Shown: positions 54,638 to 64,000 of the stretch, one piece after another
Layout: each line of letters starts with the position of its first letter
How positions within the stretch are numbered: position 1 is the stretch's first letter
Assembly: GCA_025765615.1 (NCBI GenBank)
Contig: JAIVFJ010000040.1
Location: forward strand, 333,758-397,757
Length of the DNA stretch: 64,000 bases
Direction of reading: 5' to 3'
Origin: Zopfochytrium polystomum
Taxonomy: Eukaryota > Chytridiomycota > Chytridiomycetes > Chytridiales > Chytridiaceae
The notes under the pieces: generated by a model
What the model saw: only the letters and a program-made list of their open reading frames with translations
Told to the model about the DNA's origin: nothing
The model's database searches: none
Program-made: the position numbers and the translations under genes

Positions 54638-56066
54638 TCAAAGGTCCTTCGCCATCTCCGAAATCACCTCCTGGAACGCCGCTACCGCTAAATCCACCTC
54701 CTTCTTACCAATGATAAGAGGCGGAACCAGGCGAATGGTGTGGTCGCCCGAAGTGATCACCAGAACACCGCGGTATCGGCAAAGCTCGACAAACTTGTAC
54801 AGGTTGGCCTTCTCCGAAAACTTCATGGCGAGCATAAGGCCCATTCCGCGCACGCCGGTCACCACCTTGCCGTCCACGACTTTGCTTTCGAGCTCTTCTT
54901 TGAAGTAGGCTCCAATCTCTTCGACGTGCTTGAGGAAGGAAGGCGCCGAGAGCTTGTCGACAACAACGTTGCCGACTCGCGCCGCGAGCGGGTTGAACCC
55001 AAAAGTGTTGCCGTGGTCCCCGGGCTTGAGCAGGCTTGCAATGTGTCCGCTCGTGATGACGGCGCTGGTAGGGATGCCGTTTGCGAGGGGTTTCGCGAAC
55101 GTGACAATGTCGGGCGAGACGCCAAAGTGCTGGTGCGCAAAGAACTTGCCCGTTCGGGAGCCGCCGGCCTGGACCTCGTCCATGATCATGACGGCGCCGA
55201 CTTCGTCGCAGCGCTGTCGCACGGCGTGGATGAACTCGGGGGTCGCAGGGACCGATGCCGCCCTCGCCCTGGATGGGCTCCAAGATGACGGCGGCGGTGG
55301 TGGCGGTGACGGCCTCGCGCATCTTTTCAATGTTGTTGTACGGAACGTGGGTGAAACCGGGGACGAGCGGGGCGAACGGAGCCTGGTAGACGGGGTTCGG
55401 GGTCGCGGACATTGTCGCAAAAGTGCGGCCGTGGAAGCCGGCGCCAAAAGACACGACGCCAAACTTGTCCTCGGGCTCCACGCCGTAGTCCTTCGCGACG
55501 TGCTTTGCGTACTTGCGGGCAAACTTGATGGCGCCTTCGTTCGCCTCGGTGCCCGAGTTTCCGAAAAACACCTTTGCGCCGTGCTTCTGCATGCGATCGT
55601 TGCCCGCCGATGCGAGGTTCACGAGCTTGGTCGCGAGCGGGCCGGCGTGCAGGTTCTTGTAGTACTGCGAGATGTGGATCAGCCGCGACGCCTGGTCCGA
55701 GACGGCAGCGACGACGTCGGGATCGTTGTGGCCGAGGGCGTTGACGGCGATGCCCGACATCATGTCCAGGAACGCGCGGTCGGCCGAGTCGATGAGGTAG
55801 GCGCCCTGTCCGCGGACAAAGTAGAACTGCGGCTGCGGGTAGAACTGGATGATGTGGCTGTCCTTGGCCAGGTTCGCGGCGAGGACCGGGTCCGCCGCGG
55901 GGTCGGGGTCTGGGTGGGTGATGGGGAAGCGTCGCGCTGAGGTCGAGCCAAAGGAGCGGACGGCCGAGGCGGCATTGACAGACAGGAGAAGGCGGCGGCG
56001 GGGGGCTGAAGACGCCGTCGCGGCGCTTGCGAAGAAGGACCGAGCGGCGGGGAGGAGCCGAGACAT
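54638..56066 (-). CDS. ARG8: Acetylornithine aminotransferase, mitochondrial (Arg8/ArgD type)
   Basis: A PLP enzyme converting N-acetylglutamate-5-semialdehyde to N-acetylornithine, the fourth step of ornithine/arginine synthesis. Intronless, about 475 aa. Residues 1-47 are Arg/Ala/Ser-rich without acidic residues, a likely mitochondrial presequence (MSRLLPAARSFFASAATASS). The core has GIAVNALGHNDP, GNSGTEANEGAIKFAR, GFHGRTFATMSATPN, EPIQGEGGI, IMDEVQAGGSRTGKFFAH, and TFAKPLANGIP with the PLP lysine. GDHGNTFGFNPLA, GVRGMGLMLA and IRLVPPLII follow. As written the frame breaks after GEGGI: removing one G of the GG at 55252-55253 (sense) joins it to VPATPEFIHAVRQ. The rest is perfectly conserved, so I read it as one real gene with a likely sequence error. 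Ornithine aminotransferase is a less likely alternative. Confidence 0.9.
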
Positions 56067-57120
56067 GTCAATCAGGGGGATTCTTTTGTGTGCGTGCGTC
56101 GGTGTGTCTGTCGCCGATCACCTCCCACACAAGACGGCCTCCTTATCAATTAAGCAGAGTATTTAGTGTTTTTTTTTTTTTTTTCCCTTGTTTTGCACGC
56201 GGCGTGACCAATCAGTAGTCATATCATTCAGCTTGTCATCCGATACCAGTTTAGGGGTTTTTTGCGTTTTTGGCTGGTCACGCTCCTTATCAATTTCCGC
56301 CTCGAAAGAGATGGAGAGACAGAGAGAGATGGCAGAGTGAGAAAGAGAGAGAAAGTTAAGTTTCCTTTCTCGATTCGGATCGTTTTTCTTTTCGCGCCGG
56401 CAATTTAACGTCAAATGATGTCCGTTGAGCCAAGGGACCATGGACTCAGCCACAAAAAGGAATCCCGCAAAGTCCACGGCCCACATCTCGCTCCCTTAAA
56501 CAGATAAGCCAGACAAGAAAGAAATAAAACCAGGGAAAGACTGGAAAAAAGACAAAGATTTATTCCACAATTGCAAGAGCTGGTTTTCCCTTTTGCCAAA
56601 AGTGGGTTGCATGGCATGGCAGGCCGATATCGTATCGACAAAAACCAAAAAAAGAGGGCTAAGGACTACGTGTATCAAAAATATTCAAGGAAGATAACAG
56701 TAAGATGGGATGAGAGAGAGAGAGAGAGGGGGAGAGAGGGAGGGAGGGAGAGAGACAGCAGCAGAAGCCCCAACAGCTCTGGATTGCATCAAGACAAGCG
56801 GAACAGAAACAAAAAACAAGAGCGGACGCTGGGGGAGCTAAACAACAAAAAATAAAAAATAAAAATAAAAAAAAAAGAAAATTGAAGAAAGGTGACATAT
56901 AAAGGGTTGAAAGAGGGTCCGGGTGGAGCAGAACAGCCAACAACAAAAACGAAAGGAAAAACAAAAAACTACTTCTTGCCTCATTGATCCAACCCGTTCT
57001 CATTTTCCCGGTTTCCACCCTCTGCATTCTTCCCCCCGCTTTCGCGCTCGCACCCGCGAACTCTAAACACCAAACACCCACGCGGCCGCAGCACTCACTC
57101 ACTCACTCAATCATTCATCA
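56067..57120. promoter_or_regulatory. Divergent intergenic region between ARG8 and the permease
   Basis: 1.05 kb between divergent starts. It contains GA-rich purine tracts (56308-56352 and 56713-56757), A-rich stretches at 56846-56880 and CTCACTCACTCA repeats just upstream of the permease ATG. It must hold both promoters. Co-regulation by amino acid supply is possible, but I could not recognise a Gcn4-like TGACTCA site with confidence. Confidence 0.45.
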
Positions 57121-59730
57121 ATGAGCGCGAAGGAAAACACCAAGGACGACGTCGTGGACGTCGAGGAAAACACGAGCAAGGACTCGTCGGACAACGGCCT
57201 CGCCGCTGACGCCCTGCACCGCGGCCTCAAGAACCGTCACATTGCCATGATCAGTATCGGCGGCGTCATCGGCGTCGGTCTCTTTATCGGCACCGCAAAC
57301 GCCCTGCGGCGCGGCGGTCCGCTCGGCACGCTGCTGGTGAGTTGGAGGAGCGTGCTGTGTGGTGGTGGTCGTGGTGTATATGGAAGTCTCTGTCTCTTTC
57401 TCTTTCTCTGCGCCCCGGGTGTTGTCCAGCCCCCCGACGCCCGCCGCCGCCACAGCAGCAGCAGCAGCAGCAGCAGCGCGGACGGCCACCTTTCAATGCA
57501 ACGAATGCCACCACGTGCACGGTGGAGTGTGGTGGAGAGACAGCCTTGACATTTAAAATATCGGGCTGCTCGGGCCGATCAACGCCAAGCAATCACGCGC
57601 TTGTCTGTCTCCCAGTCTCCCCTGTCTCTTCTGCAAAATGATTCGCTCTATACTCTCTCTGCCTCTGTCCCTATTTGTGTCTGTCGCCGCCGTGCCTGTC
57701 AATTATTTTCTTTTCCCCTCGGAACACACACTTTTTTTGTCTTCCACCACACACTCATCTCCAGTCATCGTGTCGCACTAACAACGCTGTCAAAAATGTC
57801 AACTGCTACTTCTTTGCTTCGCAGGGCTACAGTGTCATCGGAACGCTGATCTTCGCCGGTGAGTAGTAGACAAAGTGGTGGCGTAGCAGCAGTCGCCGCG
57901 CCGCACACACTATTCCCGTCCCCGTTTGTTGTTTACCCGGAGATTATAACGGCTCACATCACACGCCATCACCCACCCTCGTTAGTGACCACCGCCCTCG
58001 GTGAGATGGCCGCGTTCCTCCCGCTTCCCGGTGGCCACTTGACTCTCGCAAAGCGCTTCTTCGACCCGTCCCTCAGTTTTGCTCTTGGCTGGAACTACTT
58101 CTACACTTGGTGGGTGCTGCTAGTATTTTTAGTTTATTTTTTCCCCGCCGGTTTCATTCGCCCCTTTTTTTACCGATTTATTCACAATTTTTTTCTTTTG
58201 TTTTTTTTTTTCGCGGGTGGCACTGCTTCCTTGAACTCAACATCGCGCGCCGATCCGTTGAAAATTAGGGCCATGATCTTGCCGGCTGAGCTGTCCGCTG
58301 CCTCGCTCCTGGTGCACTACTGGACGACAAGCGTCAACGATGCAGTTTGGATCTCCATTTTCCTCGTCGTCGTGATTGGTATCAACTTTATGAGCTCCGG
58401 TGTCTACGGCGAATTCGAGTTCTGGTTCGCAAGCATCAAGATAATTGCCATCACCGTCCTCATCATTACCGGCATCATCATCACCTGCGGCGGAGGCCCC
58501 AACCACGAGGCGATCGGCTTCAAGTACTGGTCCAACCCGGGTCCCTTTGCAGAGTACATCGCGACCGGTACCTGGGGTCAGTTCCTCGGCTTCTGGGCTG
58601 TGCTGATTCAGGCGACTTTCTCGTTCATCGGAACTGAAATCGTCGCCGTCGCCGCTGGTGAGACCAAGAACCCACGGTGAGTCAAAGAATAAGATCGATG
58701 TTGTGGGAGCATCACAAAGCAGCATTACTGACACATGTTTTCCTTTTTTCTTCCTCGCCCGCTCCTTTCCGCTCAGCAAAAACGTCGCAAAAGCCATCTC
58801 CAACGTGTACATCCGTATCTGCTTCTTCTACATCCTCGGCGTGTTCATCATTGGTCTCCTCGTCGCCTCCAACGACCCCGCGCTCAACCTCGGCGACTCC
58901 ACGGCTGCCTCGTCCCCCTTCGTCATTGGTATCAAGCGTGCCGGTATCAGCGTGCTCCCGGACATCATCAACGCCTGCATCCTGACCTCTGCCTGGTCCG
59001 CCGCCAACTCGGACGTCTACACTTCGTCCCGCGCCCTGTACGCCCTCGCCGCCGCCGGAAATGCACCCAAGATCTTCATGACCCGCTCAAAGTCCGGCCA
59101 CCCGTACATCGCCGTCGCCGTCGCGTCCGCGTTCGGCTTCCTGGCGTACATGACCATCGACTCTGGCGCGGGAACTGTCTTCAACTGGCTGTCCAACTTG
59201 ACCAGTGTCGCCGGGCTGTTCTCGCTGCTCTGCATCGCGTTGACGTATCTCCGATTCTACTACGGAATGAAGAAGCAAGGGATTGACCGCAGCAAGCTGC
59301 CGTACATTGCACCCCTGCAGGTGAGTTTGGAGGGAGAAATCGCTGTTTTTTTTTTTTTGCTGCTCCTTCTACTCCTATCCGCCCTTGACTAACTTAACAA
59401 CCCCGCACCCCCCGCCAACAACCAAAAAAAAGCCCTACGCCTCGTACTACGCCATCGTCCTCTCAATCCTCGTCATCATTTTCAGCAACTGGACCGTCTT
59501 TACCACGGGTCGCTGGGACACGGCCTCGTTCGTCACCAACTACCTCCCCGTCCCCGTCTTCCTGATCCTCTACTTTGGCCACAAGTTCACCGTCGGCACC
59601 AAGATGGTGCCGCTCGAGGAGCTCGACTACGTGTCGGACGTCAGGGACGTGATGGACCTCGAAGAGGACGAGGAGGAGGAGAACAAAGAAAAAGTCGATG
59701 GCCGAGAAGATCTTGGACAAGATCTTTTAA
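57121..59730 (+). CDS. Amino acid permease (fungal YAT/APC family)
   Basis: Plasma-membrane proton-coupled amino acid importer. Six exons: 57121-57336, 57825-57858, 57986-58109, 58269-58676, 58777-59320, 59433-59730, about 540 aa. An acidic cytosolic N-terminus leads to LHRGLKNRHIAMISIGGVIGVGLFIGTANAL, the family's first-helix signature. GYSVIGTLIFAVTTALGEMAAFLPLPGG, LGWNYFYTWAMILPAELSAASLLVHYW, SFIGTEIVAVAAGETKNPRKNVAKA, and LTSAWSAANSDVYTSSRALYALAAAGNAPKIF follow. In all about twelve hydrophobic helices are seen. Near the end, one extra A in the A5 run at 59689-59693 would explain why the normal-looking tail KSMAEKILDKIF and its stop at 59730 lie in a shifted frame. Without correction the frame runs to 59822 with an atypical hydrophobic end. 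Substrate specificity cannot be told. Confidence 0.92.
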
Positions 59731-59822
59731 AAGAGCAAACCGACTTCCGGGGGTTGGGACGGCTATTTTTTTTTTCTTGGATCCCGCTGATTCTTGTTCG
59801 GTGCCTTTCCTTGAAATTCTAG

Positions 59823-61077
59823 GCAGGGCCTTTGCTGCTTCCCTGTTCGATGTTAGACTTCCACTCCTTCTTCACTCCCACCTTGCTCCCCTCTTCACCC
59901 ACTCCATTTTCCCCATTTCGAAAAAACATCCACACATTTACTCCACCCCTCCACTATTTGTTGAGATCCAAGCTTTTACTTCCCGCCGGAACCTCTTCTC
60001 ATTGCTGTTGATGATCACGTTTTGTGCACTCTTTCGCTCTCTCACCAACGCGCCCTGTTTGTTTTACTGTACCCTTACACTTTCCGGTTTGTTTTTTTTT
60101 TTTTTTTTCCAGTTTGTTGCTGATGATGTCTTTTCTTGGCTCCCCCCTCCCCCTGTCGAACCTTTTCGGTGACCCTCGCACATTTTTTTTTTTTTTTTGG
60201 AACTGGGATGTTGAAAAACAGATGAGGTCCCAATGTGCAATGCGCGTGTTGCTTTGTTTTCTGCGAACACAGTCGAGGAGAGAAACGTCCAACGCGGATG
60301 GCTGCTCTTCGAATCATTCGCCTTTTTTTCACGTGGACCACAAACGTTTTGCTCCTAGATTTCTCTTCCAACTCGCACATTTTATGGGGTCTCACCTTGG
60401 CGAGGAATGCCAGTGTTGAAGGCTCGGCCAAATCGACTTGTCGGAAACCAAAAAAAAAATAAAAATAAAATGAACAAAATTAAAGTGTTCCCGCCAGAAC
60501 TCGATGCCAGCAACAACCAAAAAAAAAATGGAAAACAAAAGGCCGCACCACTGACTCATCGACGAAGACCCACATCGACAAGCCAGCGGAAGTTTCATCC
60601 CCCTTCATCAAGTCGCAATTTGTGCACTGGGTTAATATTGACGGGGGGTTTTTTTTTATTATGGTCAATTCAAAAGTCCTGCTGTTTTCAGGGCTCCTGG
60701 TGAGGGTTTTATAATCCTTTCCAAAGTGCGTACAGAGTGCAGAAACGGGTCAATTGCTTGAAAACAGTGGAAGTGAATGGGAAGAATATTGCAGCAGAAT
60801 CCCGAAAAGTTTGGGCTCCTTTTTCACATCCCAAACCCGAAAAATCAGTAAAAACAAAAAAAAATTTTCGTTCTTTTGTTATGAAAACCAAGTGTGAAAA
60901 TGGGTATGAAGAATGGGGGGAGGACAAAGTTCAAGGGATACTGCTGTAAAGCTAGAAATGCTGTCTAGAGGCTGTAATTTGCGGCAAATTTCCCTTGACT
61001 GTTGAGTTTGCACATATTACCCACACCTTTTAAGATCTTCTGACCAGTAAAGATGGGTTAAGGTGGCATTCGGGCTG
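59823..61077. other. Intergenic, no gene seen
   Basis: T- and A-runs (60092-60109, 60184-60199, 60451-60471) and short frames only. It is the 3' flank of the permease. Confidence 0.5.
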
Positions 61078-61082
61078 GTCCT

Positions 61083-61435
61083 TGTTATGAATCACCCTCT
61101 GGAAACCTCTGGAACCTTCTAGAACATTCCTTCATGGAACCTTCTGGAACCTTCTGGAACCTTCTAGAACATTCCTTCATGGAACCTTGTGGAACCTTCT
61201 GGAACCTTCTTTGCTTTCCTGACTTGTCTTGTTGTCATTGGTATCATTGGTATCATTGTATTACTAATTGCTCTTTCTGGAACTTTCTTGGAGTCTTGAC
61301 AAGGAACACTCTCAAAAGGTATAAAAGGGGGATGGGGGACCTGTCCCATCCCTCAAGTGAATTATTGTTTCCAATACAATCATCACTCCTCTCAGTTCCT
61401 TGTCTGCCTTGTCCTGTCCTGCCCTGTTCCTGACA
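61083..61435 (+). mobile_element. Solo LTR (retrotransposon), copy 2
   Basis: 353 bp from TGTTATGAATC to CCTGACA, flanked by a perfect 5-bp duplication, GTCCT, at 61078-61082 and 61436-61440. A TATAAAAGGGGG box lies at about 61321. It is about 46 bp longer than the 41222-41528 copy because the GGAACCTTCTGGAACC / CTAGAACATTCCTTCAT block is tandemly repeated near its 5' end. No internal coding region adjoins it. Confidence 0.95.
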
Positions 61436-61440
61436 GTCCT

Positions 61441-63574
61441 AGTGTTATCAACATTTCTCCCGCTCTTTGACACTTGTTGAAGTTGCAGTGTGGAAGGCGA
61501 AGGCAGCGTCGCCAGAAGGTAGGAGGGTTGAGGCAGTGAAGCAAAACGAGCGGCCAAAGTAGAACGAGAGAAAGGATACAACTGAGGTTGAACTGAGGTC
61601 TTGTCTGAGGGAGCGAGCGAAGCGAGCGACCAAGGGCAAGTGGGCAAAGAAAGCTTATACTCCTGCAGGGAGTTTGACCAGTTTTCCTGGTTTGCCTATC
61701 TCATACCGCTTCAGACAGGACTTTGCTCTGGGGAGGTCTGTGTGCAGTGACCAGTCTTCCCAAAGAGGAAAGATGATTTGAAATCATCAGGGGCATTTCA
61801 AATCAACCAGTGGGTGTCCAGAGGCCTGGACAGAGGTCTCTGCACAGCAGACCAAGGATGTTGCACACAGAGACAAAAGTCAGCTGACCTGGGGCAGCTG
61901 TGAGCTGCCTCAGTTCAACCTTTCTCTGAACCCATTGAGTTTAGTGCTTTACCTCACATGATGGGAGAGAGGGAATGCTGGGTGCTGCTCACACCAGTAA
62001 CCATCCCAGCAGGCATGGCACATTGAGGGTGATTCTAATCGCATTGTCCTCGCCAGCGAAGCCAAGGAAAGCGAAGCTAGAATCACCACTGTCTTCACCA
62101 AACTCTTTTTGTTGGATTCAGATTGGCCTTTCAGCTTACCCAACTTAGTGTAAGTCATATCAGCAGTAGCAACAAGGTCGCTGTTGACATAGGAAGCTGG
62201 CGTCCTAGGCTCAAATCTCAACAACAAATATGAGTGCTTAGAGGTGGTTTCAATCCCCTGTCTGGGTAGACCATATCAGTATGCGTCACTCTAGCAATTT
62301 GATGGGAATGATTACAGGAGCTTGAGGGAGCCTGACTTACTTCTTTGCAAACATTACTCCACGGAAGTTCTGGCCAAATCAGCGTGATGCAACAATGATG
62401 TCATGCCTGCCTCCTGACTCCTCAAAGTCTAAACTCTATCTCTCAGAGCTAAAAGGCTATCACCAAAGTCTGATTCCTGAGACCACCTGCAGTATACAAA
62501 AGGGGAAGGCCTAGCAGCTCCAGAGAAGCATCATCCCAGATCCTGATCACATCTGCTTGCTCTCTCTCTCTCTCTCTACTCTTGAGTACAACAAATAAAA
62601 ACCATTACTGTTATATGAGTCATCATACCCTCCACCTTGACCTGCAAAGCTCTTCAAGCTCTACCTCAGGTCAATACCTTGTTTGTATAGGGCACTTTGC
62701 TCTTACAAGAAAAGGGTGTTCTGCACTCTAAACAAGACCAATCTGTCTGAGAGCACTGGTGTCAGCGGAAAAGTCTGCCATGGGTTGGGTCAATGCAGTG
62801 TTGGTTGGTTCTGCAGCCAGTGACTTAGAGGATTTCTTTTGAACTAATTAATTGGAGGTCACTATTTGATGATGTGGGCCAAATTACGTCGAGGATTTTT
62901 GTCGATTTTTCCTCAGCTTGCAATGGTAGTCAGCTACGTTTGTTTGCATTTTGCAGACTCTATGGTTTTTCCCCAACTTTTTCAGGCGGCTCAAGCTCTT
63001 TATTTTTGTAATCGCAGTGTCATCATCACCTTGGCAGGTCCGTCAGTTTCTAATGGATCACGTATTTTCTCTACCCACTAGAGGAGCCTCCGTCCTTTCC
63101 ACAAATTTCTGGTGTCTCTCTTCTCCTTTTTGACTGTTTTTGAAATGTCTCACCCTTCCCTTTTTGGTTGGTGTCGTTCTCAAACACCTTCAAGCCTTTT
63201 TGAGTTTGTGTTTTAATTTTCTTTTCCGATACCCTGCCAAACCTCACCCCTCCACCAATTTTGTTCCTAAAATTCTGCAAAAATGCCCATTCAACTCCCT
63301 TTCTCCTCCTCTTTGCTCCTACTTTATTTCACGCATTTTATTGTCTTTTTTCAAATACCCATGAAGGTTTTCTCTCTCTGTCTCCTCCCTATCTATACCA
63401 AAATACCCTCTCTTTCGTGTTCTTTCATACTCTCTTCTTTCTCTCTTCCTATTCTCAGAACAATTTGGTCTGGGAATAGGTGAGTCTTGCTGTTTCAGTG
63501 GTGATCCTGGCTTCAACCCCTTCTACTTCATTAGTTTCTCACCTTTATATCCCTCTTTCTTCACCTTCCACTTG
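61441..63574. other. Intergenic, no gene supported
   Basis: Contains a near-perfect palindrome GATGATTT-G-AAATCATC at about 61769-61785, a TCTC tract at 62561-62578 and a fragment of short repeat C near 62643. Frames of 60-111 codons have no motifs. Confidence 0.45.
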
Positions 63575-63990
63575 GGCACACAGGTACTGTGAAAACAGTC
63601 TACTCTGAGTGAGTGAGTGGAAGGAGTGAACGAAGTGGAGATGTGTGTTTGTGGGTGGTCCTTCTCGTGGAGAGAAAGAGAAAAACTCTGTTTTGAATTA
63701 TTGATACATGATGATGATATACATGCTGTAATAGTTGCTAGGGTGACCAGCACAGGGTAAAAACCCCTCCTATATTATCTGCTTGAGCAGAGGAGGAGGA
63801 AAACTGTTGACACCGGGTTTCCATTCTACTTAATACTCAGAGTATTTGTCATCAGCGCAAGCCAGCGCCCAGGTCTGCATTGGCGGTGGCTCGCTCTCTG
63901 ACAGTCACAATAGGTTTGGGTCTGTCTTGTGCCTCTTGCTGCTAACCAGTCAGTTCCGCCTAACATTCTGTGCTCTCAGTTTGCGGTATT
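63575..63990 (+). repeat. Dispersed repeat B, copy 3
   Basis: The inverse of 15880-16300 over essentially its whole length. It shares 63815-63965 with 33745-33925. It runs close to the window end, so its right limit is uncertain. Confidence 0.75.
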
Positions 63991-64000
63991 CCCCACGTGT

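Noticed and set aside
61448..61647. Retrotransposon internal region after LTR copy 2
   Set aside because: The perfect GTCCT duplication sits directly after the LTR, so the element ends there; no primer-binding site or coding motif follows.

Overview
The window is nuclear DNA of a eukaryote, most likely an early-diverging (zoosporic-type) fungus. The fungal signs are a YAT-type amino acid permease, an Arg8-type mitochondrial acetylornithine aminotransferase, and seven-helix receptors fused to a C-terminal RGS domain. A homologue of animal C5orf34 and a Penelope-like reverse transcriptase fragment argue against yeasts and typical Dikarya. The lineage is inferred from gene content only. Genes have many short GT-AG introns (about 50-150 bp). 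Coding exons are very GC-rich; the repeat-bearing gaps are AT-richer. All exon boundaries below were read by eye from splice motifs, frame continuity and family alignment from memory.

Layout. 1-3.6 kb: no gene, one dispersed repeat. 3.6-13.3 kb: gene-dense block with a 72-aa Gly-rich membrane peptide (+), a cap-1 mRNA 2'-O-methyltransferase (CMTR1 type, -), a LisH-CTLH-UBA-like protein (+) and a C5orf34 homologue (+). 13.3-20.5 kb: repeats and one tRNA-Pro(TGG). 20.5-22.3 kb: a secreted, probably GPI-anchored GH26-like glycosidase (-). 24.4-32.6 kb: two 7TM-RGS paralogues (-) with the relic of a third between them. 32.6-37 kb: repeats and an internally deleted Helitron. 37-39.8 kb: a small UPF0132/DUF4870-type membrane protein and an SH3 protein (both +). 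40-46 kb: a Penelope-like RT fragment, a solo LTR, a hairpin array and disrupted AGC/STK32-like kinase pieces. 46.5-56.1 kb, all on -: PICOT-type monothiol glutaredoxin, intronless ORC2, 15-exon PCH2/TRIP13 and ARG8. 57.1-59.7 kb: amino acid permease (+). 59.8-64 kb: repeats and a second solo LTR.

Functional themes. Most intact genes are housekeeping: RNA capping, ubiquitin-type scaffolds, iron-sulfur/iron handling (Grx3/4), origin recognition, meiotic/HORMA remodelling (Pch2), arginine synthesis and amino acid uptake. The accessory layer is G-protein signalling receptors, the cell-surface glycosidase and transposon relics. Four conserved genes (Grx, PCH2, ARG8, permease) each show one apparent single-base frame break, at least two of them in homopolymers. 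I read these as probable assembly errors, not real pseudogenes; the kinase pieces carry many more breaks and look truly decayed.
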